Source: Globodera rostochiensis (lineage: Eukaryota > Nematoda > Chromadorea > Rhabditida > Heteroderidae). Taken from it: 64,000 bases of DNA. Shown in pieces: positions 54,680 to 64,000 of the stretch; the stretch's first letter is position 1; each line of letters starts with the position of its first letter. The DNA is taken from contig JAEVLN010000003.1 of assembly GCA_018350325.1 (NCBI GenBank), positions 4,915,758 through 4,979,757 on the forward strand, given 5' to 3'. The notes below the pieces were generated by a model, which saw nothing but the letters and a program-made list of their open reading frames with translations, was not told the origin of the DNA and ran no database searches. The position numbers and the translations under genes are program-made.

Positions 54680-54850
54680 GAGCCAAATTAAGGTAAGTTA
54701 ATCGCTACATTAATGAGGAGGGTGTAGCGTGTGGTAGGGCGGGACAATATTGTCCCTTTAACTATCACTGAACTCCTCGGCTCCTTTTGGTACCCAAGCT
54801 TTGGTGCGTTCGCGTCGCGGGTACTGTCAGTAGGCAAAATTGCCGAAACC
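54680..54850. repeat. Palindrome-rich segment after the unit B transposase gene
   Basis: Contains the perfect 16-bp palindrome GGGACAATATTGTCCC (54741-54756), flanked by AAGGAGCC / GGCTCC and GAGGAG / CTCCTC inverted pairs, so a larger stem could form across about 54676-54786. GC content rises here compared with the surroundings. Possibly a nested small element or a regulatory structure. Confidence 0.5.
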
Positions 54851-55090
54851 AAAACCAAAGCAAAAAATAATCCATGCAAAAATTTGACATGAAAAAAAAT
54901 GTAATTATTAGCTTTTTTATTTCAAATTAAATTTGATTTTTGTTTATCGTTAATACAATAAAAATGATTGACTTCTTGGAATATCAAAATGATTGGCTAC
55001 TTGGAATGTCTAAAATAATTGACTACTTGGAATGTCTATCTTTTAAACAAAATTGACACGTTGTAAAATGAATTAATTAAAAACAATGAA

Positions 55091-55127
55091 GAGCGGTTGG
55101 CTGCCGCGAAGCGGCAGTCAAGCGCTC
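55091..55127. repeat. Terminal hairpin of Helitron unit B
   Basis: GAGCGGTTGGCTGCCGC / GCGGCAGTCAAGCGCTC with GAA loop. The changed stem positions relative to unit A mostly keep pairing. Confidence 0.85.
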
Positions 55128-55434
55128 GTTCACTATACTAAATCGATGTGTATGTTTGTCCTTTTTTGAATGAAATTTTTTTTGACACGAAAACATTTTT
55201 TGATGGGAGGGAAAAATAAGAGAGCAAAAAAACGAAGAGAGAGAAGAAAGAGAGCGAACTGTGTAGAGTTGTTATTGCTTTGTTAAAAACAATTTATACT
55301 TTAATAAACAACAATTTCAACACAATAATGGAAAATTTAACAAAAATCACGTTAAGAAGAATCCCGTTTTCCCGTTTGTGATAGAATTATTTTCAATAAA
55401 AGGGATTTATCTAAAAGTAATTATTTCTTAAAAT

Positions 55435-56225
55435 CGAGTCAAGGGTCAGTGCAAGTAAGTGTTAAGGCAAGTCAAGAGCCAAGGAAGTCAAGGCAGTCAA
55501 GAGTCTAGGCAAGTAAAGAGTTAAGGCAAGTTAAGAGCCAAAGCAAGTCAAATCAAGGCAGTCGAGCCAAGGCAAGTCAAGATCCAAGGCAAGTCAAGAG
55601 CCAAGGCAAGTCAAGGCAGTCAAGAGTCTAGGCAAGTCAAGAGTTAAGGCGAGTCAAGGCATTCGAGTCTAGGCAAGTCAAGAGTTAAGGCGAGTCAAGG
55701 CAGTCAAGAGTCTAGGAAAGTCAAGAGTTAAGGCGAGTCAAGGCAGTCAAGAATCAAGGCAAGTCAAGAATCAAGGCAAGTCAAGAATCAAAGCAAGTCA
55801 AAATTCAACTCAAGTCAAGGGTCTGGGCAGAGTCAAGGCAAGTCAAGAGTCAAATCAAGAGTCAAAGCAAGTCAAGAGTCAAAGCAAGTTGAAATTCAAC
55901 TCAAGTCAAGAGTCAGGGCAAGCGTCAAAGCAAGTCAAGAGTCAAATCAAGAGTCAAAGCAAGTCAAGAGTCAAAGCAAGTTGAGATTCAATCACGAGTT
56001 AAGTCAAGAGTCAGGGCAAGAGTTAAGTCAAGAATCAAGGCAAGTCAAGAGTAAGTAAAGTCCAAGAGCCAAGGCAAGTCGAAATTCAACGCAAGTCAAG
56101 AGCAAGAGAAGGCAAGTCAAGAATCGAGGCAAGTCAAGCGTCAGAAGAGTCAAGGCAAGTTGAAATTCAACGCAAGTCAAGAGTCATGGCAAGTCAAGAC
56201 TCAAAGAAGTCAAGAGTCAAGGCAA
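55435..56225. repeat. GTCAAG minisatellite of unit C
   Basis: Same repeat words in the same order as the unit A minisatellite, with a few indels. Confidence 0.9.
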
Positions 56226-56264
56226 CAGAAAAAATTTAAACAAAAAAAAATTAAAGAGAATAAA

Positions 56265-56301
56265 GAGCGGTTGGGTGCCGCGAAGCGGCAGCCAAACGCT
56301 C
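56265..56301. repeat. Terminal hairpin of Helitron unit C
   Basis: Identical to the unit A hairpin: GAGCGGTTGGGTGCCGC stem with GAA loop. Confidence 0.85.
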
Positions 56302-56639
56302 GTTCACTATACTAAATCAGTGTGTCCTCCAGTATGTCACACTTTGAATGGATTTTTTATTGACACGAAAACTTTGGGTGGGTGGGTGTGAAAAATAAAA
56401 GAGTAAAAAAACCAAGAGAGAGTAGAAAGAGAGCGAGGGTCAGACTGTGTAGAATTGTTATTGCTTTGTTAAAAACAAACAAGCAGAGACATTTTTTACT
56501 TTAGTAAACAGCAATTTCAACACAATAATGGAAAATTTAACAAAAATCACATCAAGAATCCCGCTTTCCCATTTGTGACAGGATTTTTTTCAAAAAAAGG
56601 ATTTATCTACTTACTTAAAAATAATTATTTCTTAAAATC

Positions 56640-58250
56640 GAGTAAGGCTCAGTGCAAGTTAAGAGTTAAGGCAAGTGTCAAGGAAAGTCAAGAGTCAATC
56701 AAGTCGAGATTCAAAACAAGTCGAGATTTAAGAGTCAAGTCAAGAGTAAGCCAAGGCAAGTAAGAGCAAGTCAAGAGTCAGGGCAGCGTCAAGGAAAGTC
56801 AAGAGTCCAATCAAGAGTCAGGGCAGCGTCAACGAAAGCGAAGAGTCAAATCAAGTCGAGATTCAAAGCAAGTCGAGATAAGAGAAGGCAGTAAGAGTCA
56901 GGGCAACGTCAAGAGTCAAATCAAGTCGAGATTCAAAACAAGTCGAGATTTAGAGTCATGTAGAGAGTAAGCCAAGGCAAGTATAGGCAAGAGTCAAAGC
57001 AAGTCGAGGTTTAAGAGTCAATCAAGAGTAAGCCAAAGCAAGTAAGAGTCAGGGCAGCGTCAAGGCAAGTCAAGAGTCAAATCAAGGCAAGAGTCAAAGC
57101 AAGTCGAGGTTTAAGAGTCAATCAAAGTAAGCCAAAGCAAGTAAGAGTCAGGGCAGCGTCAAGGCAAGTCAAGAGTCAAATCAAGGCAAGAGTCAAAGCA
57201 AGTCGAGGTTTAAGAGTCAATCAAAGTAAGCCAAAGCAAGTAAGAGTCAGGGCAGCGTCAAGGCAAGTCAAGAGTCAAATCAAGGCAAGAGTCAAAGCAA
57301 GTCGAGGTTTAAGAGTCAATCAAAGTAAGCCAAAGCAAGTAAGAGTCAGGGCAGCGTCAAGGCAAGTCAAGAGTCAAATCAAGGCAAGAGTCAAAGCAAG
57401 TCGAGGTTTAAGAGTCAATCAAAGTAAGCCAAAGCAAGTAAGAGTCAGGGCAGCGTCAAGGCAAGTCAAGAGTCAAATCAAGGCAAGAGTCAAAGCAAGT
57501 CGAGATTAAGAGTCAAGTCAAGAGTAAGCCAAGGCAAATAAGAGTCAGGGCAGCATCAAGTCAAGAGTCAGGGCAGCGTCAAGGCAAGTCAAGAGTCAAA
57601 TTAAGGCAAGAGTCAAATCAAGAGTCATGGCAAAAGTTAAGACAAGTCAAGAGTCAGGGCAGTGTCAAGGCAAGACAAGAGTCAAATCAAGAGTCAGGGC
57701 AGCGTCGAGGCAAGTCAAGAGTCAGGGCAGCGTCAAGGCAAGTCAAGAGCAAATGAACTCGAGATTCAAAGCAAGTCGAGAGAGTCAAGGCAAGTCGAGA
57801 TTTAAGAGTCAAGTCACGAGTCAAGTCAAGAGACAGGGCAAAAGTCAAGGCAAGAAAGAGTCAACAAGGTAAGTCGAGTCAAATCAAGGCAAGAGTCGGG
57901 GCAAAAATCAAGAGTCAAGGGAAGTCAAGAGACAAGGCAGGTCAAGAAGCAATGCAGTAAGCCCAAGAGTCAACGCAAGTCGAGATTCAATGCAAGCTAA
58001 GAGTCGTCAAGTCAAGAGTGAAAACAAGAAAAAGTGTTAAAGCATACGCGAGTTGAGAATCAATGCAAGGCAAAGCAAGTCAAGATTCAACGCAAGCTAA
58101 GAGTAAATAAGAATCAAGCAAATCAAGATCAAGGCAAGTCGAGATTCGACGCACAAAATAAAGCAAGTAAAGAGTCAAAGCAAGAGTAAAGCTTAGGGTC
58201 AAGGAAATTAAAGCAAGACAAGAGTCAAGGTAGTCGAGATCAAGGGGAAA
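56640..58250. repeat. GTCAAG minisatellite of unit D, with ~120-bp higher-order period
   Basis: Between about 57000 and 57500 a ~120-bp block (AAGAGTCAGGGCAGCGTCAA, GTCAAATCAAGGCAAGAGTC, AAGTCGAGGTTTAAGAGTCA) repeats about five times almost exactly. The flanks are more degenerate. Reading frames through it are repeat artefacts. Confidence 0.88.
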
Positions 58251-58280
58251 AATGTATTCCAAAACATGAAAGACAATGAA

Positions 58281-58317
58281 GAGCGGTTGGGAGCCGCGAA
58301 GCGGCTCCCAGGCGCTC
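58281..58317. repeat. Terminal hairpin of Helitron unit D
   Basis: GAGCGGTTGGGAGCCGC / GCGGCTCCCAGGCGCTC with GAA loop. The inner stem change T:A to A:T (TGCCGC to AGCCGC) is compensated. Confidence 0.85.
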
Positions 58318-58833
58318 GTTATTATACTATTTGGGTGTTGTACGTAATTTATCGAGAACTTTGAATTATTTATCGACGCGATTGTTTTTGTTAAAATTGA
58401 AAGAGACAAATTGAGTAAACATACATACATAGATAGCATATAAAGCGAATTAAAAGAAATGAGAGCAATGAATGAAATGGTTGGTTGATTATGAAAGTCA
58501 TACAACTGTTATTTCTTGCAAAAACATGCAATATTGATTTTGTTACAAACAATTTTATTTATTTCGTATCTATTGTTATCTTTTTTTTTTAATTCAATAC
58601 ATTTAATTTTTTATATTTATTTTCAGATTAAATTATGCCCGTTTTATTTTAGATCGCAATTTTCTGCGGCAGTTTATTTATCGACAATTTTCTGCGGCGA
58701 TTTCTATGATGTATTTTCCATCAAACAAATTTATTTATTTCATATCTATTGTTATCAATTTTTCTTTTTAATATTTATTTTATATTTATGTATTTTCAAA
58801 TTAAATTATGTCTGTTTTATTTTAGATATCAAA

Positions 58834-61800
58834 ATGGTACGCAAAAAGCAGGAATTCCAAATTGATGGCAGTGCTGATAAAAAGGGTTCAAAGCTCCCTG
58901 AAAAAGCGGTTGAAAAACAGTCAAAGAAACGTTCAAATAACGGATTGAAAGATTTTATTATAAATTTGGATGAGTCAGATGAAGAAATCAATGATTTAAC
59001 TGATTTATTTAATGAGCAATCATCGAGTCAGTCTGTTGTTAGAGAAAGACAAAGGAAAAACATGGAAAATTGGCTTAAAAGAAAAAGAGAATTACCCGAA
59101 GCTGAACTTGGTACTTTTAAAGAAAGTGTAAGAAAAAATGTTGAAAATTGGCGTAAAAGAAAAACAGATAACGAATTACAAGTATATAGACAAAACGAAC
59201 GGAAAAGAGTGGAAATGTTTCGTCAGAATAACAAAAAACAAAAATTAAATATTTTGGAAGGATTTTTGTTTTTGAAAGCTGCTAATTATGATGTCACAGA
59301 TGTTGAATGTTATAAACTTGGTAAATTTAATATTAAATGCAATCATTGTCCGGCAATTCATTTTCCAGAAGAACAAAGTAAAACTCATGGCGAAAATGAA
59401 TTTTTGGAATGTTGCAATTATGGAAAATTTAATGTGTTGGAGGAAAATATACAGGAATATCCAGTAGAATTGAGAGTATTATTCCAGCCGGAAATTGATA
59501 GGGACAATTACACAAAAATACGAGAATTGCATCAAACTTTTAAAAAACAATTACGAATTTTAAATTCTTCTTTTTCATGTGCTTCTTTGGGTTGTATGCG
59601 TTTTAAATTTCCTGATAAAAAAAATCCATTAAGTTCAATGGTGGAACCAATGTGTTATCCAATATTTTACCCAGATAGTTATCGTGGTTGGCATTATGAA
59701 TTGAAAAGTTTAACTGATAAAAAAATATCCTTATGTGATTTTACAAAATATAAATTGTTTTTTCGTAATGAAGGAAAATTTTTACCACATCATTATAGTA
59801 GCAAATTATTTCAGCAATGGTGTGTTGATCAAGCTGCCAGAATTGAATGGGACAGATTAAATTACATTAAACTGCACCAGAAAGAAATTTGCAAAGAAAT
59901 GTATAGCAATATTGATAATTTTTTAAAAGCGAAAGCAAATGAAGAAGGGGCTTATGTTAAAAAACAAATTATTTTACCTTCAAGTTTTAATGGTGGTCCT
60001 AGAAATTTACATGAGAGTTTCATGGATGCTATGACAATTGTAAATGCAGTTGGACGTCCTGATTTATTTATAACTTTTACATGTAACCCTAAAGACAAAG
60101 ACATACTTAAATGTTTATTACCAGGACAACAAACACATGATAGACCAGACATTGTTGCCAGAGTGTTTCGTTTAAAAATTGTTCAATTTTTAAAAGAAAT
60201 AATTGACGAAAAAATTTTTGGTGAAGTTGCCGGTTTTTGCTACACAATCGAATTTCAAAAAAGAGGTCTGCCCCATCTCCACATGCTGTTAACATTAAAT
60301 CCATTTTTCAAAATGAAAAATACTGATGATATAGACAAAGTGATTTCTGCTGAAATACCAGATGAAACTGAAGATAAAGAATTGTATGATTTGGTTTCTT
60401 CCTTTATGATACATGGACCTTGCGGATTAGATTTTTCTGATGCAATGTGTTGGTGTAGTAAAAAAAATAAATGTGGTAAAAAATTCCCGAAACAATTTCG
60501 TGAAAAAACGGAGGTAAATGAAAACGGATATCCATTTTATAAACGACCAAATAATGGTAGAAATGTTATTAAAAAATATTGGAAAAGCGGTAAAACAAAG
60601 GTAATGACAAATCAAGATGTGGTGCCATACAATCGATATTTGCTTAAGCGTTTTAAGTCTCATATAAATGTGGAGAAAGTGGCTGATATCAAAGCAGTAA
60701 AATATATTTACAAATACATATTTAAAGGGTATGATGCGGCTACCTTACGTTGTGTTACAAATGAAAATGGTCAAATAAAAGAATTAGTTTATGATGAAGC
60801 CAGCAATTATCTTGATGCTCGGTATCTGAGTCCAGTTGAAGCGTGTTGGAGAATTTTTAAATTTCCTTTACAAGAAAAATCACATTCTGTTCAACGATTA
60901 CCTGTTCATTTAGAGAGCGAACAAGTGATTTTCTTCGATGAAAATGATGATGAAGAAACCATTGTAGAAAAAAGGGATAGGAAAAGTAAATTAATGGCTT
61001 ATTTTGATTTTTTCAAAAAAAATCCTTATGCACCAACTTATTTATATACTAATATGCCTAAATTTTGCACTTGGAATTCTAAGGAAGGTAAATGGCAACA
61101 ACGAAAAAATCCAAAAATAAGTAAAACACTGGGTCGAATGTATCCGGTTAGTCCAACAGAAGGCGAAAAATATTATCTCCGTTTTATTTTGCTTCACGTT
61201 CATGGAAAAAGTTTTGAAGATCTAAAAACTGTTGGTGGAATCAAATATAATACTTTCGCTCAAGCTTGCTTAGCACGTGGATTAACTAAAAACGACGAGG
61301 AATGGAGACATTGTATCAATGAAGCCTGTCAATTTAGATTTCCTGCAGCACTAAGAAGTTTATTTGCAAGTATTTTGTTATTTGGTGATCCAAAATATCC
61401 AGAAATTTTATGGGAACAATTTAAAGATAATTTAGCAGAAGATTATTTGCGAAGTGCTTCACCAAATATGGCTTATAAATTAGCTTTATCACGAATTAAT
61501 ACACATTTAATGCAAGAAGGTAAATCTCTGTCTAATTATAAAACAATGCCACAAGAAATAATGGACACTTTTAATGAAAATGAATATATTGATTACGATG
61601 AAGAAATGAAAATTGCAAAAGATTTTTATAAATTTATGAATAACGAACAACGAGTTATTTTTGATGAAGTTGAAAAAGTGGCTTTAAGCTTAACAAAACA
61701 AAAATTAATTTATATTGATGGACCCGGTGGCACAGGCAAATCATTTACTTTGAATGCTTTATATCATTTAGTTCGCGGCTATAAGAAAAATATGACAAAT

Positions 61801-62973
61801 ATGGCTTTTTCTGGAATTGCTGCAACTTTATTAAAAAATGGTCGTACATTACATAACCGATTTAAATTTCCGCTTAATCTTACTGCACAAACGATCTCTG
61901 GAGTTGTTTTAGGCACTAAAGCTGCTGATGAAATACTAAAAACAGATTTTTTTGTGATTGACGAAGCACCAATGGCACCAAAATTTGCATTGGAAGCAAT
62001 AGATAAAAAACTACGAGAATTGACAAAGTGTAATGAATATTTTGGTGGTAAAACTATGATACTAGCTGGCGATTTTAAGCAAACATTACCGGTGAAAAAA
62101 TTTGCTATACGAAGTGAGATCATTGATTTAACCATTAAAAAATCTATTTTTTGGAACAAGTTTGAACATATGAAATTAACCATTAATAACAGAGCAAAAG
62201 ATAAGACTTTTGCCCAGCAAATACTCGATATTGGTAATGGTATAAATTATAATGATTTTGTTGAACTCCCGTTACATTGTATTTTACAAGAAAATTCAAA
62301 TTTAATAGACGAAATTTATGGTGATATATTTATAAACAAAAATTTTAATGAATTGAAAAATAGAATGATTATTACTCCATATAATGATTTAACTGATTAT
62401 CATAATATAATGGCATTAGAAAAATTTCCCGGTGAGTGTGTAACGTATTTAAGCATTGATGAAGTAGAAACAAGTAAAAACTTTCCAGTCACACCTGAAA
62501 TAATGAACTCTTTTAATGCTCCTGGTTTTCCTCTCCACAAATTAAAATTGAAGCCAAATTGTAAAGTAATGCTTCTGCGCAACATTAGCATAGAAAATGG
62601 TCTTTGTAATGGAACACTTTTGCAAGTTTTAGAATTAAAAGACCATCTTTTGAGGTGCATAATACTTGGAGGTAACAAAGAAGGTTCTGAAGTATATATT
62701 CACCGCATTTCTTTAATAACAGAGAATGAGTTTCCCGTACCATTAAAACGCCATCAGTTCCCTATACGTTTAGCTTTTGCAGCTACTTTTATTAAAGGTC
62801 AAGGAGCTACATATCAAAAAATTGGTATTGATTGGTCTAGGCAAAGTTTTTCGCACGGACAGACATACGTGGCATTATCACGTGTTGGTTCGTGGCAACA
62901 AATTAAAGTAAAACTTTCAAACGAAAACAAAAATGCACAGGTTGATAACATTGTTTGGAAAGAAGTTTTGTAA
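58834..62973 (+). CDS. Helitron transposase with internal N-terminal deletion
   Basis: 1379 aa from MVRKKQEFQID, the start homologous to MVRNKQSFPID in unit B. It directly follows a TTTTATTTTAG acceptor. The frame is open for another 106 codons upstream, but those codons are AT-rich intron-like sequence. The N-terminus has basic repeats (RKNMENWLKRKRE, RKNVENWRKRKTD, RKRVEMFRQNNKK). Rep nuclease: FITFTCNPKDKDI, HUH GLPHLHML (His481, His483), IYKYIFKGYDAA. Helicase: Walker A GPGGTGKS (963-970), Walker B IDEAP (Asp1043-Glu1044), LAGDFKQTLP, LKRHQFPIR, GQTYVALSR. Compared with unit B, about 150 residues are missing near residue 269, where FPDKKNPLSSM joins VEPMCYP. The lost part includes the conserved QLYHK...QLYFID stretch, so activity is doubtful. 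Confidence 0.92.
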   Translation: MVRKKQEFQIDGSADKKGSKLPEKAVEKQSKKRSNNGLKDFIINLDESDEEINDLTDLFNEQSSSQSVVRERQRKNMENWLKRKRELPEAELGTFKESVRKNVENWRKRKTDNELQVYRQNERKRVEMFRQNNKKQKLNILEGFLFLKAANYDVTDVECYKLGKFNIKCNHCPAIHFPEEQSKTHGENEFLECCNYGKFNVLEENIQEYPVELRVLFQPEIDRDNYTKIRELHQTFKKQLRILNSSFSCASLGCMRFKFPDKKNPLSSMVEPMCYPIFYPDSYRGWHYELKSLTDKKISLCDFTKYKLFFRNEGKFLPHHYSSKLFQQWCVDQAARIEWDRLNYIKLHQKEICKEMYSNIDNFLKAKANEEGAYVKKQIILPSSFNGGPRNLHESFMDAMTIVNAVGRPDLFITFTCNPKDKDILKCLLPGQQTHDRPDIVARVFRLKIVQFLKEIIDEKIFGEVAGFCYTIEFQKRGLPHLHMLLTLNPFFKMKNTDDIDKVISAEIPDETEDKELYDLVSSFMIHGPCGLDFSDAMCWCSKKNKCGKKFPKQFREKTEVNENGYPFYKRPNNGRNVIKKYWKSGKTKVMTNQDVVPYNRYLLKRFKSHINVEKVADIKAVKYIYKYIFKGYDAATLRCVTNENGQIKELVYDEASNYLDARYLSPVEACWRIFKFPLQEKSHSVQRLPVHLESEQVIFFDENDDEETIVEKRDRKSKLMAYFDFFKKNPYAPTYLYTNMPKFCTWNSKEGKWQQRKNPKISKTLGRMYPVSPTEGEKYYLRFILLHVHGKSFEDLKTVGGIKYNTFAQACLARGLTKNDEEWRHCINEACQFRFPAALRSLFASILLFGDPKYPEILWEQFKDNLAEDYLRSASPNMAYKLALSRINTHLMQEGKSLSNYKTMPQEIMDTFNENEYIDYDEEMKIAKDFYKFMNNEQRVIFDEVEKVALSLTKQKLIYIDGPGGTGKSFTLNALYHLVRGYKKNMTNMAFSGIAATLLKNGRTLHNRFKFPLNLTAQTISGVVLGTKAADEILKTDFFVIDEAPMAPKFALEAIDKKLRELTKCNEYFGGKTMILAGDFKQTLPVKKFAIRSEIIDLTIKKSIFWNKFEHMKLTINNRAKDKTFAQQILDIGNGINYNDFVELPLHCILQENSNLIDEIYGDIFINKNFNELKNRMIITPYNDLTDYHNIMALEKFPGECVTYLSIDEVETSKNFPVTPEIMNSFNAPGFPLHKLKLKPNCKVMLLRNISIENGLCNGTLLQVLELKDHLLRCIILGGNKEGSEVYIHRISLITENEFPVPLKRHQFPIRLAFAATFIKGQGATYQKIGIDWSRQSFSHGQTYVALSRVGSWQQIKVKLSNENKNAQVDNIVWKEVL

Positions 62974-63817
62974 CAGTTTACTTATAATTTTAATCTTATT
63001 ATTTTTAGTATAATAATAAAGGTAAATATTCAACTGAGAATAAAAACAAAAAAAACATTGTTTAGAATAAAAAACTTTTGTAATATTCATATATATATAT
63101 ATGTACGCACATAACGCTTATTATAATTCTTTTAAACTTTTATCCAACACTATTCATTTATCCGACATGCTAAGAAAAATTTGACGAATAATCCGATACT
63201 CCAATTAGTCAATATGGCGGATAATTTGAATTTTTTGTTATTCTTTTTACTTTTTCGCCAAAAATTTTGAAAAGTTCAATATTTTAGTTAAAAATTTGAA
63301 AAATTTGAATTTTGAATTCGAAAATTTTAGATTTTTAAATTAAAAAAGAGTATATACGGTATAAAAAGAATAACAAAACTCACCAATACTAATGTAGTTT
63401 AAATAATAAGAATATCAAAAAATCTCTTTTATTATTTAGCTGGTGTATTGACATTGACCATTTATGATGAAAAATCAATCGTAAAACACGAGGATAAAAA
63501 ATTTCAAAAGCAAAATTTGGCTGACTTTGATTATCCAATTTGATCATTCTTTTAAACTAAAAATGTTTTGATAACATAATAGATTCACATTGAATTTTTT
63601 ACACCATTCTATAAAAAAAATAAATACAATGTATTTAAATGAAAAAATAAAACATCTTTATTTAAAAATCACAAAATCTTAAGGAATAAAAAAAAGAAAA
63701 AATATTATATGTTAAATAAGAATAAAAATAAAATTAAATTCACACTTGATTTAACATTTCAATTTATATAGATATGTAAGTAATAAAATTAAATAAATTT
63801 ATTTATAAGCTTCAAAA
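62974..63817. other. 3' non-coding region of Helitron unit E
   Basis: Very AT-rich sequence between the transposase stop and the terminal hairpin, with AATAAA signals near 63013. No exons seen. Confidence 0.5.
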
Positions 63818-63854
63818 GAGTGTTTAGGCGCCGCAAAGCGGCGCCTAAACGCTC
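63818..63854. repeat. Terminal hairpin of Helitron unit E
   Basis: GAGTGTTTAGGCGCCGC / GCGGCGCCTAAACGCTC with AAA loop. The stem is complete except for one wobble. Inner bases differ from units A-D but remain paired. Confidence 0.85.
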
Positions 63855-64000
63855 GTTTTGTAACTAAAAAGAAACATCTCTCATCATAATTTATTGAATT
63901 ATATTGAATAGAGTCAATTTTGTTGTTGTTCTTTGGAATTTCTTTGATTAAGATACCGTGTATACGTTTAATCCCCCTGGGAGGATTATATGACGATGAA

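Larger units (their letters stand above)
49465..55141 (+). mobile_element. Helitron unit B (autonomous, Rep-helicase coding)
   Basis: A 5.7-kb unit begins TCGATGTGTATGTTTGTCC and ends with a hairpin (55091-55127) plus CTAA (55138-55141). It contains the 1540-codon Rep-helicase gene. Its first ~180 bp and last ~50 bp match the non-autonomous units A and C, so this element probably supplies their transposase. Confidence 0.8.
55143..56315 (+). mobile_element. Helitron unit C (non-autonomous, near-copy of unit A)
   Basis: Starts TCGATGTGTATG, ends with hairpin 56265-56301 and CTAA (56312-56315). It follows unit A almost base for base, including the minisatellite (55435-56225), but has several small deletions (such as the missing GGACATA near 55257). 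Confidence 0.75.
56317..58330 (+). mobile_element. Helitron unit D (non-autonomous, diverged)
   Basis: Starts TCAGTGTGTCCTCC, shares GAGAGTAGAAAGAGAGCGAG and AACAATTTCAACACAATAATG-like blocks with A and C, and carries a longer, more regular minisatellite (56640-58250). It ends with hairpin 58281-58317. The terminal tetranucleotide reads CTAT (58327-58330) rather than CTRR. Confidence 0.65.
58331..63867 (+). mobile_element. Helitron unit E (Rep-helicase coding, different subfamily)
   Basis: From the end of unit D to hairpin 63818-63854 and CTAA (63864-63867), nine bases after the hairpin. The start (TTGGGTGTTGTACG) does not match the TC start of units A-D. It codes for a Rep-helicase clearly diverged from that of unit B. 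Unique sequence follows 63867. Confidence 0.7.

Noticed and set aside
58516..58833. Upstream 106 codons of the unit E transposase frame
   Set aside because: The sequence is poly-T/AT-rich and ends in a TTTTATTTTAG acceptor before ATGGTACGC, which aligns with the start in unit B.
48281..63867. Helentron (Helitron2) classification
   Set aside because: No endonuclease domain follows the helicase in either protein, and a hairpin nine to ten bases before CTAA suits canonical Helitrons better.
1..64000. CRISPR array
   Set aside because: The tandem arrays have no repeat-spacer pattern and the DNA is eukaryotic.

Overview
The window reads as nematode DNA, most likely from a cyst nematode of the Globodera type. 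Four observations support this: (1) multi-exon genes of the SPRYSEC family (short signal peptide plus SPRY domain), a secreted effector family known from potato cyst nematodes; (2) BTB/BACK exons of a kind expanded in the same group; (3) copies of the dorsal-gland promoter hexamer ATGCCA clustered upstream of the SPRYSEC starts; and (4) an exact 22-nt nematode SL1 spliced-leader sequence. The DNA is AT-rich, introns are short, and more than half of the window is repeats. Assignment to genus is an inference.

Layout. 1-11.3 kb: two arrays of a ~109-bp satellite separate two copies of a ~3.8-kb segment. Each copy carries EF-hand and cysteine-rich exons (minus strand), a BET-family NET-domain fragment (plus strand) and the promoter and first exons of a SPRYSEC gene. 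11.3-13.2 kb: a broken SPRY/BTB chimera. 14.0 kb: a 5S rRNA gene. 14.5-18.2 kb: a C2H2 zinc-finger gene on the minus strand whose exon phases agree at six of seven junctions. 16.7-21.3 kb: tRNA-derived SINEs. 24.8 kb: a small inverted satellite array. 26.3-27.5 kb: a DNA transposon with terminal inverted repeats. 27.6 kb: the 3' end of an unidentified gene. 28.2-38.5 kb: a 10.3-kb satellite array with higher-order structure. 39.2 kb: the SL1 fossil. 40.0-41.3 kb: an intact SPRYSEC gene (219 aa). 42.0-42.4 kb: the last two exons of an unknown gene. 44.1-47.5 kb: a 13-exon gene that stays in frame from signal peptide through BTB and BACK to SPRY (520 aa predicted). 48.1 kb: a hairpin MITE. 48.3-63.9 kb: five Helitron units, head to tail, two of them coding for Rep-helicase transposases and three carrying minisatellites instead.

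How it fits together. The effector genes share one upstream module (C-run, ATGCCA/TGGCAT hexamers, TATA box about 60 bp before the ATG), one signal-peptide exon and one short polar second exon. BTB/BACK exons have entered the SPRYSEC second intron at 44-46 kb, apparently making a secreted BTB-BACK-SPRY protein, while at 11-13 kb a SPRY-then-BTB arrangement is broken. Satellites, Helitrons, SINEs and a dispersed hairpin repeat mark several breakpoints, so the region looks like an effector locus being reshuffled by repeats. Exon calls are manual and unsupported by transcripts. Indel-only differences between the duplicated segments suggest that assembly errors may break some frames.
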